NCBI RefSeq assembly: GCF_001529295.1
Contig: NZ_LLWK01000034.1
Span: 62,001-126,000, forward strand
Direction of reading: 5' to 3'
DNA from: Flavobacterium sp. TAB 87
GTDB taxonomy: Bacteria > Bacteroidota > Bacteroidia > Flavobacteriales > Flavobacteriaceae
Length of the DNA: 64,000 nucleotides
Below the pieces are notes generated by a model. It saw only the letters and a list, made by a program, of their open reading frames with translations, did not search any database and was not told the DNA's origin. This document shows, piece after piece, positions 46,462 to 54,263 of the stretch (positions within the stretch are counted from its first letter, which is position 1; each line of letters opens with the position of its first letter). A program made the translations under genes and the position numbers.

Positions 46462-47826
46462 ATGAAAAACTCTCTCATTCAAAAATACAATGTTCCTGGT
46501 CCACGATACACAAGTTATCCAACAGTTCCTTATTGGAATGAATTAGATTTTAGCTATGACAAATGGATTGAGACCTTAAAAAAATCATTTATAGAGAGCA
46601 ATTCGAAAGACGGAATCAGTTTATATATTCATCTTCCCTTCTGTGAAAGCATGTGTACTTTTTGCGGTTGCAACAAACGCATTACCAAAAATCATGAAGT
46701 GGAAGATCCCTATATCACAGCAGTGTTAAAAGAATGGGATTTGTATTGTGCTGTTTTAGAGGAAAAACCTATTATCAAAGAAATACATTTAGGTGGAGGA
46801 ACACCTACTTTTTTTTCGCCAACTAATTTAGAAAATTTGCTGAATGGAATTTTTCTAAAAGCCGAAAAAGCACCCAATTACGAGTTTAGTTTTGAAGGTC
46901 ACCCTAACAACACCACCTATGATCATTTAAAAACATTGTACGACTTAGGCTTTAGACGTGTTAGTTTTGGTGTGCAAGATTACTCGCACAAAGTACAAAA
47001 AGCAATCAACAGAATTCAGCCCTTTCATAATGTAGCTAAAGTTACCCTTTGGGCCAAAGAAATTGGGTATACATCCATCAGTCATGATTTGATTTTTGGT
47101 TTACCTTTTCAGGAATTAACGGATATTATTGATACAATCGAAAAAACAAAATCACTGCAGCCTGACCGATTGGCTTTTTATAGTTACGCGCATGTGCCTT
47201 GGATTAAAGGAAACGGCCAACGCGGCTTTAGTGATGAGAATGTTCCTAAAGACGATGAAAAACGAAAATTATACGAAACAGGTAAAAAGTTATTAGCCGA
47301 TTTTGGATACGATGAAATCGGAATGGATCACTTTGCCTTGGCTTCGGATACTTTACATCAAGCAGCTAGAAACAAAGAAATGCACCGAAATTTTATGGGC
47401 TACAGCTCTTCTAAAACACAAGTAATGATTGGTTTAGGTGTTTCTTCCATTAGCGATTCTTGGTACAGTTTTGGTCAAAATGTAAAAACCATTGATGAAT
47501 ATTATAAAGTATTAGAAAGCGATTCAATTCCTATAATTAAGGGACATATTTTGAATGAAGAAGATCTAATTATTCGCAAGCACATTCTTAATTTAATGTG
47601 CAATTTAGAAACTTCTTGGGAAGGTACTGCTGAAAAAGTAACTGAAATACCAGAAATTATAGCACAATTAAAAGAAATGGAAGCCGACGGTTTAATTGAG
47701 ATTGGTACTGAATCAATTGTAGTCAAAGAAGCTGGAAAAGCATTTGTGCGTAACGTATGTATGGCTTTTGATTTACATCTGAAAAGGAAAATGCCAGATA
47801 CACAATTGTTTTCAATGACCATTTAA
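46462..47826 (+). CDS. hemN: Oxygen-independent coproporphyrinogen III dehydrogenase
   Basis: 454 residues, full length for HemN. The radical-SAM cluster motif is CESMCTFC (Cys61, Cys65, Cys68), followed by a fourth Cys at 70 as in HemN. LHLGGGTPTFFSP, FGVQDYSHKVQKAINRIQP and GMDHFALASDTL are typical family segments, and the N-terminus YNVPGPRYTSYPTVPYW matches HemN. The enzyme oxidatively decarboxylates coproporphyrinogen III to protoporphyrinogen IX without O2. It is convergent with the cbb3 accessory genes and has an FNR-like promoter, consistent with micro-oxic heme supply for the oxidase. Confidence 0.95.
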   Translation: MKNSLIQKYNVPGPRYTSYPTVPYWNELDFSYDKWIETLKKSFIESNSKDGISLYIHLPFCESMCTFCGCNKRITKNHEVEDPYITAVLKEWDLYCAVLEEKPIIKEIHLGGGTPTFFSPTNLENLLNGIFLKAEKAPNYEFSFEGHPNNTTYDHLKTLYDLGFRRVSFGVQDYSHKVQKAINRIQPFHNVAKVTLWAKEIGYTSISHDLIFGLPFQELTDIIDTIEKTKSLQPDRLAFYSYAHVPWIKGNGQRGFSDENVPKDDEKRKLYETGKKLLADFGYDEIGMDHFALASDTLHQAARNKEMHRNFMGYSSSKTQVMIGLGVSSISDSWYSFGQNVKTIDEYYKVLESDSIPIIKGHILNEEDLIIRKHILNLMCNLETSWEGTAEKVTEIPEIIAQLKEMEADGLIEIGTESIVVKEAGKAFVRNVCMAFDLHLKRKMPDTQLFSMTI

Positions 47827-47832
47827 AAAAAG

Positions 47833-47880
47833 AAAAGCGACTAAGATAAGTGAAGTATTCATTTATCTTAGTCGCTTTTT
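47833..47880. terminator. Bidirectional terminator between hemN and the TauE/SafE gene
   Basis: Perfect 17-bp stem AAAAGCGACTAAGATAA / TTATCTTAGTCGCTTTT with T and A runs on the two strands. Confidence 0.9.
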
Positions 47881-47912
47881 AATTAGTATATTTTTTAAAA
47901 CAGCGCGTTTTA

Positions 47913-48614
47913 TTATTTACAGTTAGGAGTTTCTTGTAGAAATAAACTCATGTTTGAAGGCGATACATACGGAATTCCTAATCCTAATCCACGCAGTATA
48001 AATAAGATTCCGATCACTACACCGATGTACGGAATTGCTTTTTGTATTTTATTTCGAAAAGAAATAGATATAAATTCTTTAATGTAAACCACAGATGTCA
48101 TTAACGGTATAGTTCCTAAACCAAACAAAATCATATACAAAGTTCCATAAGCGACGCTCTGCATAGCCATTGCGCCAAATAGAGCTACGTAAACCATGCC
48201 GCAAGGTAAAAATCCATTAAGCAATCCGATGGTAAATAACGAACGGTAGCTTTTATTTCTAAATTGACTACCTAATCGAGCTTTAATCTTAGAAATAAAA
48301 CGATAAACAGGTTTTGAAAAATTGTACTTTGCCAAAGATCTTTCGGGAACTAAAATCACTACAATGATCGCGATTCCTATAAAAATAGATAGTTTTTGCT
48401 GAATTCCGGCGACAAATAGTCCCTTACCTACTAATCCAAAAACTAATCCAATTAGAGCATAAGCTGAAAGCCTGCCAATATGATAAGTTACAATTTGTAA
48501 GGCTTTTTTACTCTTATTTTGATGATCAACTGGCAACATCATAGCGATGGGACCACACATACCTAAACAATGAAAACTGCTTATCAGACCAAATATAAGT
48601 GCCGAATATAACAT
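47913..48614 (-). CDS. Sulfite exporter TauE/SafE-family (UreH-like) membrane protein of the cbb3 cluster
   Basis: 233 residues with six to seven membrane segments. The N-terminus SSFHCLGMCGPIAMMLP is characteristic of the branch that accompanies cbb3 oxidase genes in many Bacteroidota and Proteobacteria; its Cys and His could bind metal. A second half repeats the hydrophobic fold (LLNGFLPCGMVYVALFGAMA). It is last in the minus-strand cbb3 operon. A role in copper or heme handling during oxidase assembly is inference. Confidence 0.82.
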   Translation of the reverse strand: MLYSALIFGLISSFHCLGMCGPIAMMLPVDHQNKSKKALQIVTYHIGRLSAYALIGLVFGLVGKGLFVAGIQQKLSIFIGIAIIVVILVPERSLAKYNFSKPVYRFISKIKARLGSQFRNKSYRSLFTIGLLNGFLPCGMVYVALFGAMAMQSVAYGTLYMILFGLGTIPLMTSVVYIKEFISISFRNKIQKAIPYIGVVIGILFILRGLGLGIPYVSPSNMSLFLQETPNCK

Positions 48615-48647
48615 TGCATTTGTTTTTTAAAATACTGTATAGCTTCT

Positions 48648-49097
48648 TTAGTGAACGTAAATCTCTTCTTTTGTCAAGTATTTTTTACCTTCATACTCCC
48701 ACTCCATGTTTACTTTCCAAACACCTTGAATTAGTTTTTGATCCGTAATTAACATAGTTGAGTTCTCTAATTTAATATCTGAGACAAAATCTAGTTTTTT
48801 ATTGGATGCTCGATATAATGTAACAGTTCCTTTAATATGTTTCTCACTAAAGCTTTCAGGAAAACTAACTTTTACTCCAGCATCAGTCAAATTAATTTCT
48901 GGTCTTGTTTTCAAATCGTGAGCATTTTGCACTCGCTTCATTTCATCACTAAATCCCATATCATGTACATAATAATCTTCCACTACTAAATCATTGTCAT
49001 ACTTCGAATCTGATTGTACTTTTAATACAAAATACAAAATGAATGATATAAACAAAACAAAAGCAATCACGATTCCTGTTCCCCAATTAATTTTCAT
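48648..49097 (-). CDS. ccoH: CcoH/FixH-like cbb3 oxidase assembly protein
   Basis: Started at the ATG at 49097, giving 149 residues; an upstream in-frame TTG (49151) adds sequence without purpose. One N-terminal membrane helix (GTGIVIAFVLFISFILYFVL) is followed by a periplasmic Ig-like domain ending MEWEYEGKKYLTKEEIYV, the FixH layout. It lies immediately after ccoG in the usual gene order. CcoH interacts with cbb3 during assembly. Confidence 0.85.
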   Translation of the reverse strand: MKINWGTGIVIAFVLFISFILYFVLKVQSDSKYDNDLVVEDYYVHDMGFSDEMKRVQNAHDLKTRPEINLTDAGVKVSFPESFSEKHIKGTVTLYRASNKKLDFVSDIKLENSTMLITDQKLIQGVWKVNMEWEYEGKKYLTKEEIYVH

Positions 49098-49200
49098 AGC
49101 TGTATATTTATTTTTTAATCTTGGTAAATGTAAACCTATCGCAGTCAACAATATAATTTTAAAAACCGTTTTGTAAAGTAACGATTACAAAACCAATTCT

Positions 49201-50619
49201 TTAATTAAAACTTCGGGGTCCTAAAAAGTTTGTAGTCGTAGTTTCAATTAATTGATCTCCATTGTAAACACCAATTTTTACTGTTGTTTTGTCACTTTCC
49301 AGTAAAGCCTGATTTATTTCAATAAACAAAGTTCCTTGTGACATTCCTTCTTTCTTAACAAAAAAATGTGTGTTTCCGACATTCTGAATTGTTCCTTTCT
49401 GATCAATTAGTTCAAAATGGATGTCGGTATAATTTTTCATTGTTTTGTTTATAATTTTATAAGTATAAATGTTACTAATATTTTCGCCTTTATGTTCAAA
49501 CAACTGCCCTGGTAAACGCAGAACAAGAGCTTCCACATCATTTCTTAAAAATAAAGTTCCCACTAAAATTCCCATCAAAATTACCAACATCGCGGTATAC
49601 CCCTTCATACGTGCAGTGAACTGAAAAGGCTCTTTTTTAACAATTTCATCTTCGGTCGCATATCGAATTAAGCCTTTTGGCAATCCAATACCTTCCATTA
49701 TAACGTCACATTCGTCTATGCAAGCAGTACAATTGGTACATTCTAATTGTACCCCATCACGAATGTCAATTCCCATTGGGCAAACATGTACGCATTGTTT
49801 ACAGTCAATACAATCTCCTTTCCCCGAGGCATCTCTATCTTCCTGCTTGTTGTATCGCGCACGTCCGACCTCTTTCTCCCCACGTACAAAATCGTACGCT
49901 ACATTGATCGATTTATTATCCAATAATACACCTTGCATACGGCCGTAAGGACAAGCAATAATACATACTTGCTCTCTAAACCAAACAAAAATGAAATAGA
50001 AAACTCCAGTAAAAATAAGAAGTGCGACAAAATTGCTCCATTGGTCTACTGGACCTTGCTCAATCATTAAAAACAATTGATCACTACCCACTAAGTAAGC
50101 TAAGAACACATTTGCGATTACAAAAGAAATCAGAAAAAAGATAAACCACTTAAAGACTCTTTTCTTAATTTTTTCAGCGTTCCATTGTTGCTTTGCCAAA
50201 CGTTTTTGCGCACCATGATCACCGTCTATCCAATATTCAACGCGTCGAAAAACAAGTTCTAGAAAAATGGTTTGAGGACAAATCCAACCACAGAATATAC
50301 GGCCAAAAACAACTGTAAAAAGTATGACAAAAACAACACCGACCAGCATTGACAATACGAAGAGATAGAAATCTTGTGGCCAAAATGGAAAACCGAAAAT
50401 ATTAAAACGGCGCTCCATAATATTGAACAACATAAACTGATTGCCATTTATTTTTATAAATGGACAAATAATGAATATTGATAATAAGACATAACTAACC
50501 CATTTCCTATAATCGTAATATTTTCCCGATGGTTTTTTAGGAAAAATATACTTTCTCTTTCCCTCACTATCTAAAGTTCCAATGGTATCTCTAAACGCTT
50601 CGTCTGGCAAATTTGACAT
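49201..50619 (-). CDS. ccoG: CcoG/FixG/RdxA-family membrane ferredoxin, cbb3 maturation
   Basis: 472 residues. Several membrane segments (about 40-60, 85-110, 160-215), motif FCGWICPQTIFLELVFRR, and a cytoplasmic dicluster ferredoxin: CIDCKQCVHVCPMGI and CTNCTACIDECD, enough cysteines for two 4Fe-4S clusters. It ends with a C-terminal Ig-like FixG domain (about 370-470) for periplasmic contact. CcoG reduces Cu(II) to Cu(I) during CuB insertion in studied organisms. It is separated from ccoP by a small hairpin (50634-50662). Confidence 0.93.
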   Translation of the reverse strand: MSNLPDEAFRDTIGTLDSEGKRKYIFPKKPSGKYYDYRKWVSYVLLSIFIICPFIKINGNQFMLFNIMERRFNIFGFPFWPQDFYLFVLSMLVGVVFVILFTVVFGRIFCGWICPQTIFLELVFRRVEYWIDGDHGAQKRLAKQQWNAEKIKKRVFKWFIFFLISFVIANVFLAYLVGSDQLFLMIEQGPVDQWSNFVALLIFTGVFYFIFVWFREQVCIIACPYGRMQGVLLDNKSINVAYDFVRGEKEVGRARYNKQEDRDASGKGDCIDCKQCVHVCPMGIDIRDGVQLECTNCTACIDECDVIMEGIGLPKGLIRYATEDEIVKKEPFQFTARMKGYTAMLVILMGILVGTLFLRNDVEALVLRLPGQLFEHKGENISNIYTYKIINKTMKNYTDIHFELIDQKGTIQNVGNTHFFVKKEGMSQGTLFIEINQALLESDKTTVKIGVYNGDQLIETTTTNFLGPRSFN

Positions 50620-50633
50620 GGTATTAATTGTTT

Positions 50634-50662
50634 AACTGTTGCGCTTTTAAGCAACAACAGTT
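50634..50662 (-). promoter_or_regulatory. Intercistronic hairpin between ccoP and ccoG
   Basis: AACTGTTG/CAACAGTT, with an alternative inner GTTGC/GCAAC pairing. No T run, so more likely an mRNA-stability element than a terminator. Confidence 0.35.
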
Positions 50663-50688
50663 GTTGAATCATCAAAATTTCATTAGTG

Positions 50689-51564
50689 TTATTCTACCCA
50701 AACTTCTCCTTCTGGAGCTTTTGGATTTTCAGGATTGCTCCCTTTTAATGCTAAAATATAACTAGATACCTTTTGTATTTCTTTTGGTTTTAAAGTAGCT
50801 TTCCAAGCAATCATACCTTTACCATCACGTCCTCCGTTGGCAATAGTATGAAAAATTTCTTTTATTCCACCACCTAAAATCCAATGATCATCTGCAAGGT
50901 TTGGTCCAATTTGTCCACCTCCATCTGCTCTGTGACAAGCAGCACAATTGGCAGCAAAAAGAGCTTTACCAGCATCTATATCTGCAGGATCTGTAAGTGC
51001 TACAACTGTTTTTTCATCCATTAAATCTGGAGCAGTTTTCATATATTCTGCTACGTCAATTTTAGCTTGCGCTAATTCTATTCGCAATTCGTCTTCTTGA
51101 TTATCAGCTCCTAAAAGCTCATATTGAATCATATATATGAAAGCAAAAATAACAGAAGCAATAAACAAATACGTCCACCAAGGTGGCAAGTTATTGTCTA
51201 ACTCTTTAATTCCGTCGTAATCATGATGCATTAATAAACTAGCTTCATTTTCCATCGGCTCCGTTTTAGTTAAACGACGCATCAAGTTTTTATACCATTC
51301 CTTTTCGGTAAATGGAATACTATTATCGATTTCTAACTGCGCTTTTTGCTCCTCGCTAAGTAAAGCATAGGTAATTTGACTAATAGCTTTAACGGTAATT
51401 TCGATCGCAATTAATAAAAATAAGAATACTAATAAAAATAAACTTACCATCGGATATCTAATAAAAGCTGGCTGACTGCCTGAATCTATAAAATATTCCA
51501 ATGCGCCAAAAACGACAAATAAAATGAGCGGTACTCTAACGTATACTGGGAATAATTTTTTCAT
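50689..51564 (-). CDS. ccoP: Cytochrome cbb3 oxidase subunit III (CcoP), single c-heme
   Basis: 291 residues. Two N-terminal membrane segments (about 10-25 and 40-62) and a third (about 130-150) follow the CcoP landmark HDYDGIKELDNNLPPWW. The only CxxCH is CAACH near residue 209 in the C-terminal cytochrome c domain, with a distal Met expected near GKGMIAW. Classic proteobacterial CcoP carries two c-hemes, so this is the mono-heme form. It lies between ccoQ and ccoG. Confidence 0.92.
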   Translation of the reverse strand: MKKLFPVYVRVPLILFVVFGALEYFIDSGSQPAFIRYPMVSLFLLVFLFLLIAIEITVKAISQITYALLSEEQKAQLEIDNSIPFTEKEWYKNLMRRLTKTEPMENEASLLMHHDYDGIKELDNNLPPWWTYLFIASVIFAFIYMIQYELLGADNQEDELRIELAQAKIDVAEYMKTAPDLMDEKTVVALTDPADIDAGKALFAANCAACHRADGGGQIGPNLADDHWILGGGIKEIFHTIANGGRDGKGMIAWKATLKPKEIQKVSSYILALKGSNPENPKAPEGEVWVE

Positions 51565-51580
51565 TTTGAATTGTTTTTAA

Positions 51581-51760
51581 TTATACAATTGGATTGTCGT
51601 TTAACGGAATTTGACTCATCTCCTCAATTTTTTCTTTCTTATAAGAGAAAACCCAAATACCAAGGCAAACAAAAAATATAAAGAAGATTAATAGTGAGAG
51701 AATCGGGAATATCTCTATTCCCGCAATTGTGTCCATGTTGTGTTTTACTTGTTCAAACAT
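51581..51760 (-). CDS. ccoQ: Small cbb3 oxidase subunit, CcoQ-like
   Basis: 59 residues, easily missed. Start ATG at 51760 with sequence MFEQVKHNMDTIAGIEIFP, then one membrane helix (ILSLLIFFIFFVCLGIWVF) and a polar tail ending LNDNPIV. It lies 7 bp after ccoNO and 17 bp before ccoP, exactly where ccoQ is found. One helix with a charged tail is the CcoQ/FixQ layout, and the membrane topology agrees. Identity rests mainly on position. Confidence 0.82.
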   Translation of the reverse strand: MFEQVKHNMDTIAGIEIFPILSLLIFFIFFVCLGIWVFSYKKEKIEEMSQIPLNDNPIV

Positions 51761-51766
51761 AATGTA

Positions 51767-53953
51767 TTATTTTACGTTGTCTTTCACTTTAATATCAGTT
51801 CCCAATCGTTGCATGTAAGCAATCAACGCTACAATTTCTCTTTCGTTCATAGGAACGAATTTTTCTCCACGTGCAGCTGCTTTCTTCTTACTGTCTTCGT
51901 AACTAGCCACGTAATCGGGGTCATTTTCTAAATTTTTCTCGATTGCAATTGCTTGCGCTCTTAAATTAATAAGACCATTTTCAACTTCTTCTGGAGTGTA
52001 TGGTACTCCAAGCGTAACCATGGCTCTCATTTTTCTTTGAGTTAAAGAAATATCCATTGGCTTGTTGTCAAACAACCATTTGTATCCTGGCATAATAGAT
52101 CCAGCTGAAATACTTTGCGGATTCCAAAAGTGATTAAAGTGCCAGTTGTCGTTGTATTTTCCACCAACTCGCAGTAAATCTGGACCTGTACGTTTTGATC
52201 CCCATAAAAATGGATGGTCGTATACAAACTCTCCCGCTTTTGCTTGTGGTCCATAACGCTCAACTTCACTACGGAAAGGTCTAACTGATTGTGAGTGACA
52301 ACCCACGCAACCTTCACGAATGTATAAATCTCGACCCTCTAATTCCAATGGAGAATATGGTTTTACACTCGCAATGGTTGGAATATTAGATTTAACCATA
52401 ATCGTTGGTACGATTTGTATCACTCCTCCAATTAAAATAGCAATAGTTGCTAATATTGTTAATTGGATTGGTTTTCTTTCTAACCACGAATGGTATTTTT
52501 CACCTTTTAATCTATTACTACTAATTCTTTCTAAAGCTGGTGCTTCTGCCAATTCGTCTTCAACACGACTTCCTGCACGAACAGTTTGAATCACGTTATA
52601 TACTAATACAAGCATACCGATTAAGTAAAATACTCCACCAATAGCACGCATCCAATACATTGGCATAATTTGCGTAACTGTTTCTAAGAAGTTTCCGTAG
52701 GTCAAAGTACCGTCTGGATTAAATTGTTTCCACATAGAAGCCTGTAAAAAACCTGCTACGTACATTGGAATTGTATACAATATAATTCCTAAAGTACCAA
52801 TCCAAAAGTGGAAATTAGCCAATTTGATAGAGTGCAATGCTGTTTTAGTTAGTCGTGGAATCAACCAGTAGATCATACCGAAAGTCAAGAAACCATTCCA
52901 AGCTAAGGCACCAACGTGAACGTGTGCAATAATCCAATCTGTGTAGTGCGCAATAGCATTTACATTTTTAAAAGACAACATTGGTCCTTCAAAAGTAGCC
53001 ATACCGTAACCAGTAATTGCTACTACATAAAATTTTAAAACAGGATCTACACGAACTTTATCCCAAGCACCTCTTAATGTCAATAATCCGTTGATCATAC
53101 CTCCCCACGAAGGAGCTAATAGCATAATTGAAAAAGCAACTCCTAAATTTTGCGCCCAGTTTGGCAAAGCAGAATACAACAAATGGTGTGGTCCTGCCCA
53201 GATATAAATAAAAATTAAAGACCAAAAGTGAATAATTGATAAGCGATAAGAGTACACAGGTCGATTGGCAGCTTTAGGAACATAATAGTACATTAATCCT
53301 AAAAACGGAGTCGTTAAGAAAAACGCAACAGCATTATGTCCATACCACCATTGCACCAATGCATCTTGTACACCTGCGTAAATCGAATAACTTTTCATTG
53401 CTGAAACAGGCAATTCAAGGTTATTAAAGATATGTAAAACAGCAACAGTTACAAAAGTTGCAAGGTAAAACCAAATTGCTACATACAAGTGACGCTCTCT
53501 ACGACGCATCATTGTACCAATCATATTGATACCCATTACTACCCAAATAACAGTAATTGCGATATCGATAGGCCACTCTAGTTCTGCGTATTCTTTACTA
53601 GAACTGTGTCCTAATGGTAAACTAATTGCAGCAGCAACAATAATTAACTGCCATCCCCAGAAATGTAATTTACTTAAAAAATCACTGTACATTCTGGCTT
53701 TTAGTAAACGCTGCATAGAATAGTACATTCCGGCAAAAAAGGCGTTTCCTACAAAGGCAAATATTATTGCATTGGTGTGTAACGGTCTTAACCTACCATA
53801 ACTTAACCACGCTATACCATCGGTAAGATTTGGGAAAAGGTATAAAAAAGCGAGTGTAAGACCAACTAACATTCCCACTACACCAAACACTATTGTGGCG
53901 TAGAGGAAGTTTTTTACAATTTTGTTGTCGTAATAAAATTGTTGCATTTCCAT
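51767..53953 (-). CDS. ccoNO: Fused cytochrome cbb3 oxidase subunits I and II (CcoN-CcoO)
   Basis: 728 residues. The N-terminal about 480 residues form the 12-helix catalytic subunit with heme and CuB ligands (LRPLHTNAIIFAFVGN, QWWYGHNAVAFFLTTP, YIWAGPHHLLY, WIIAHVHVGALAW). The C-terminal part is CcoO: a membrane helix (LTILATIAILIGGVIQIVP) and a mono-heme domain with CVGCHSQSVRPF. In most bacteria N and O are separate proteins; the fusion is known in Bacteroidota. It starts 2 bp after the ccoS stop. It reduces O2 to water with high affinity and pumps protons. Confidence 0.95.
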   Translation of the reverse strand: MEMQQFYYDNKIVKNFLYATIVFGVVGMLVGLTLAFLYLFPNLTDGIAWLSYGRLRPLHTNAIIFAFVGNAFFAGMYYSMQRLLKARMYSDFLSKLHFWGWQLIIVAAAISLPLGHSSSKEYAELEWPIDIAITVIWVVMGINMIGTMMRRRERHLYVAIWFYLATFVTVAVLHIFNNLELPVSAMKSYSIYAGVQDALVQWWYGHNAVAFFLTTPFLGLMYYYVPKAANRPVYSYRLSIIHFWSLIFIYIWAGPHHLLYSALPNWAQNLGVAFSIMLLAPSWGGMINGLLTLRGAWDKVRVDPVLKFYVVAITGYGMATFEGPMLSFKNVNAIAHYTDWIIAHVHVGALAWNGFLTFGMIYWLIPRLTKTALHSIKLANFHFWIGTLGIILYTIPMYVAGFLQASMWKQFNPDGTLTYGNFLETVTQIMPMYWMRAIGGVFYLIGMLVLVYNVIQTVRAGSRVEDELAEAPALERISSNRLKGEKYHSWLERKPIQLTILATIAILIGGVIQIVPTIMVKSNIPTIASVKPYSPLELEGRDLYIREGCVGCHSQSVRPFRSEVERYGPQAKAGEFVYDHPFLWGSKRTGPDLLRVGGKYNDNWHFNHFWNPQSISAGSIMPGYKWLFDNKPMDISLTQRKMRAMVTLGVPYTPEEVENGLINLRAQAIAIEKNLENDPDYVASYEDSKKKAAARGEKFVPMNEREIVALIAYMQRLGTDIKVKDNVK

Positions 53954-53955
53954 AA

Positions 53956-54147
53956 TTAGATTTGTTTTTCTTCTGTTGTTTGTATTTTATTTTTTGGGTT
54001 GGGTTTTAGTTCATCGTCAAAAAGCATTCTGACAGAAGGTGTGTAATCATCATCGTATTGCCCAGATCGCACTGCAACTATAAAGGCTATAAAGAAGCCA
54101 ATTGCAATAATAATACTAACAATAATTAATAAATAAATAACGCTCAT
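53956..54147 (-). CDS. ccoS: CcoS-type cbb3 oxidase maturation protein
   Basis: 63 residues: one membrane helix (VIYLLIIVSIIIAIGFFIAFIVAV) followed by RSGQYDD, a CcoS landmark, and a polar tail. CcoS is needed for cofactor insertion into CcoN in the organisms studied. First gene of the ccoSNOQPGH operon, directly behind the FNR-like promoter. Confidence 0.9.
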   Translation of the reverse strand: MSVIYLLIIVSIIIAIGFFIAFIVAVRSGQYDDDYTPSVRMLFDDELKPNPKNKIQTTEEKQI

Positions 54148-54167
54148 GACTTAGTGAATTGAGTGAA

Positions 54168-54211
54168 CAAAGTTACTTTTTGGAATTCTTTTAAAATATG
54201 ACAATTATCAT
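54168..54211 (-). promoter_or_regulatory. FNR/CRP-like site and promoter of the cbb3 operon
   Basis: ATGACAATTATCAT (54198-54211) holds TGA-N6-TCA centred at 54204.5. On the minus strand the -7 box TAACTTTG lies at 54175-54168; its first base is 29.5 bp from the centre, the same as at hemN and ccoI. The start codon follows about 20 bp further on. Confidence 0.75.
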
Positions 54212-54263
54212 AATGACCTATTCCGATAAAAATAGAAAATATAATTGACTGAACAAATTTTAC

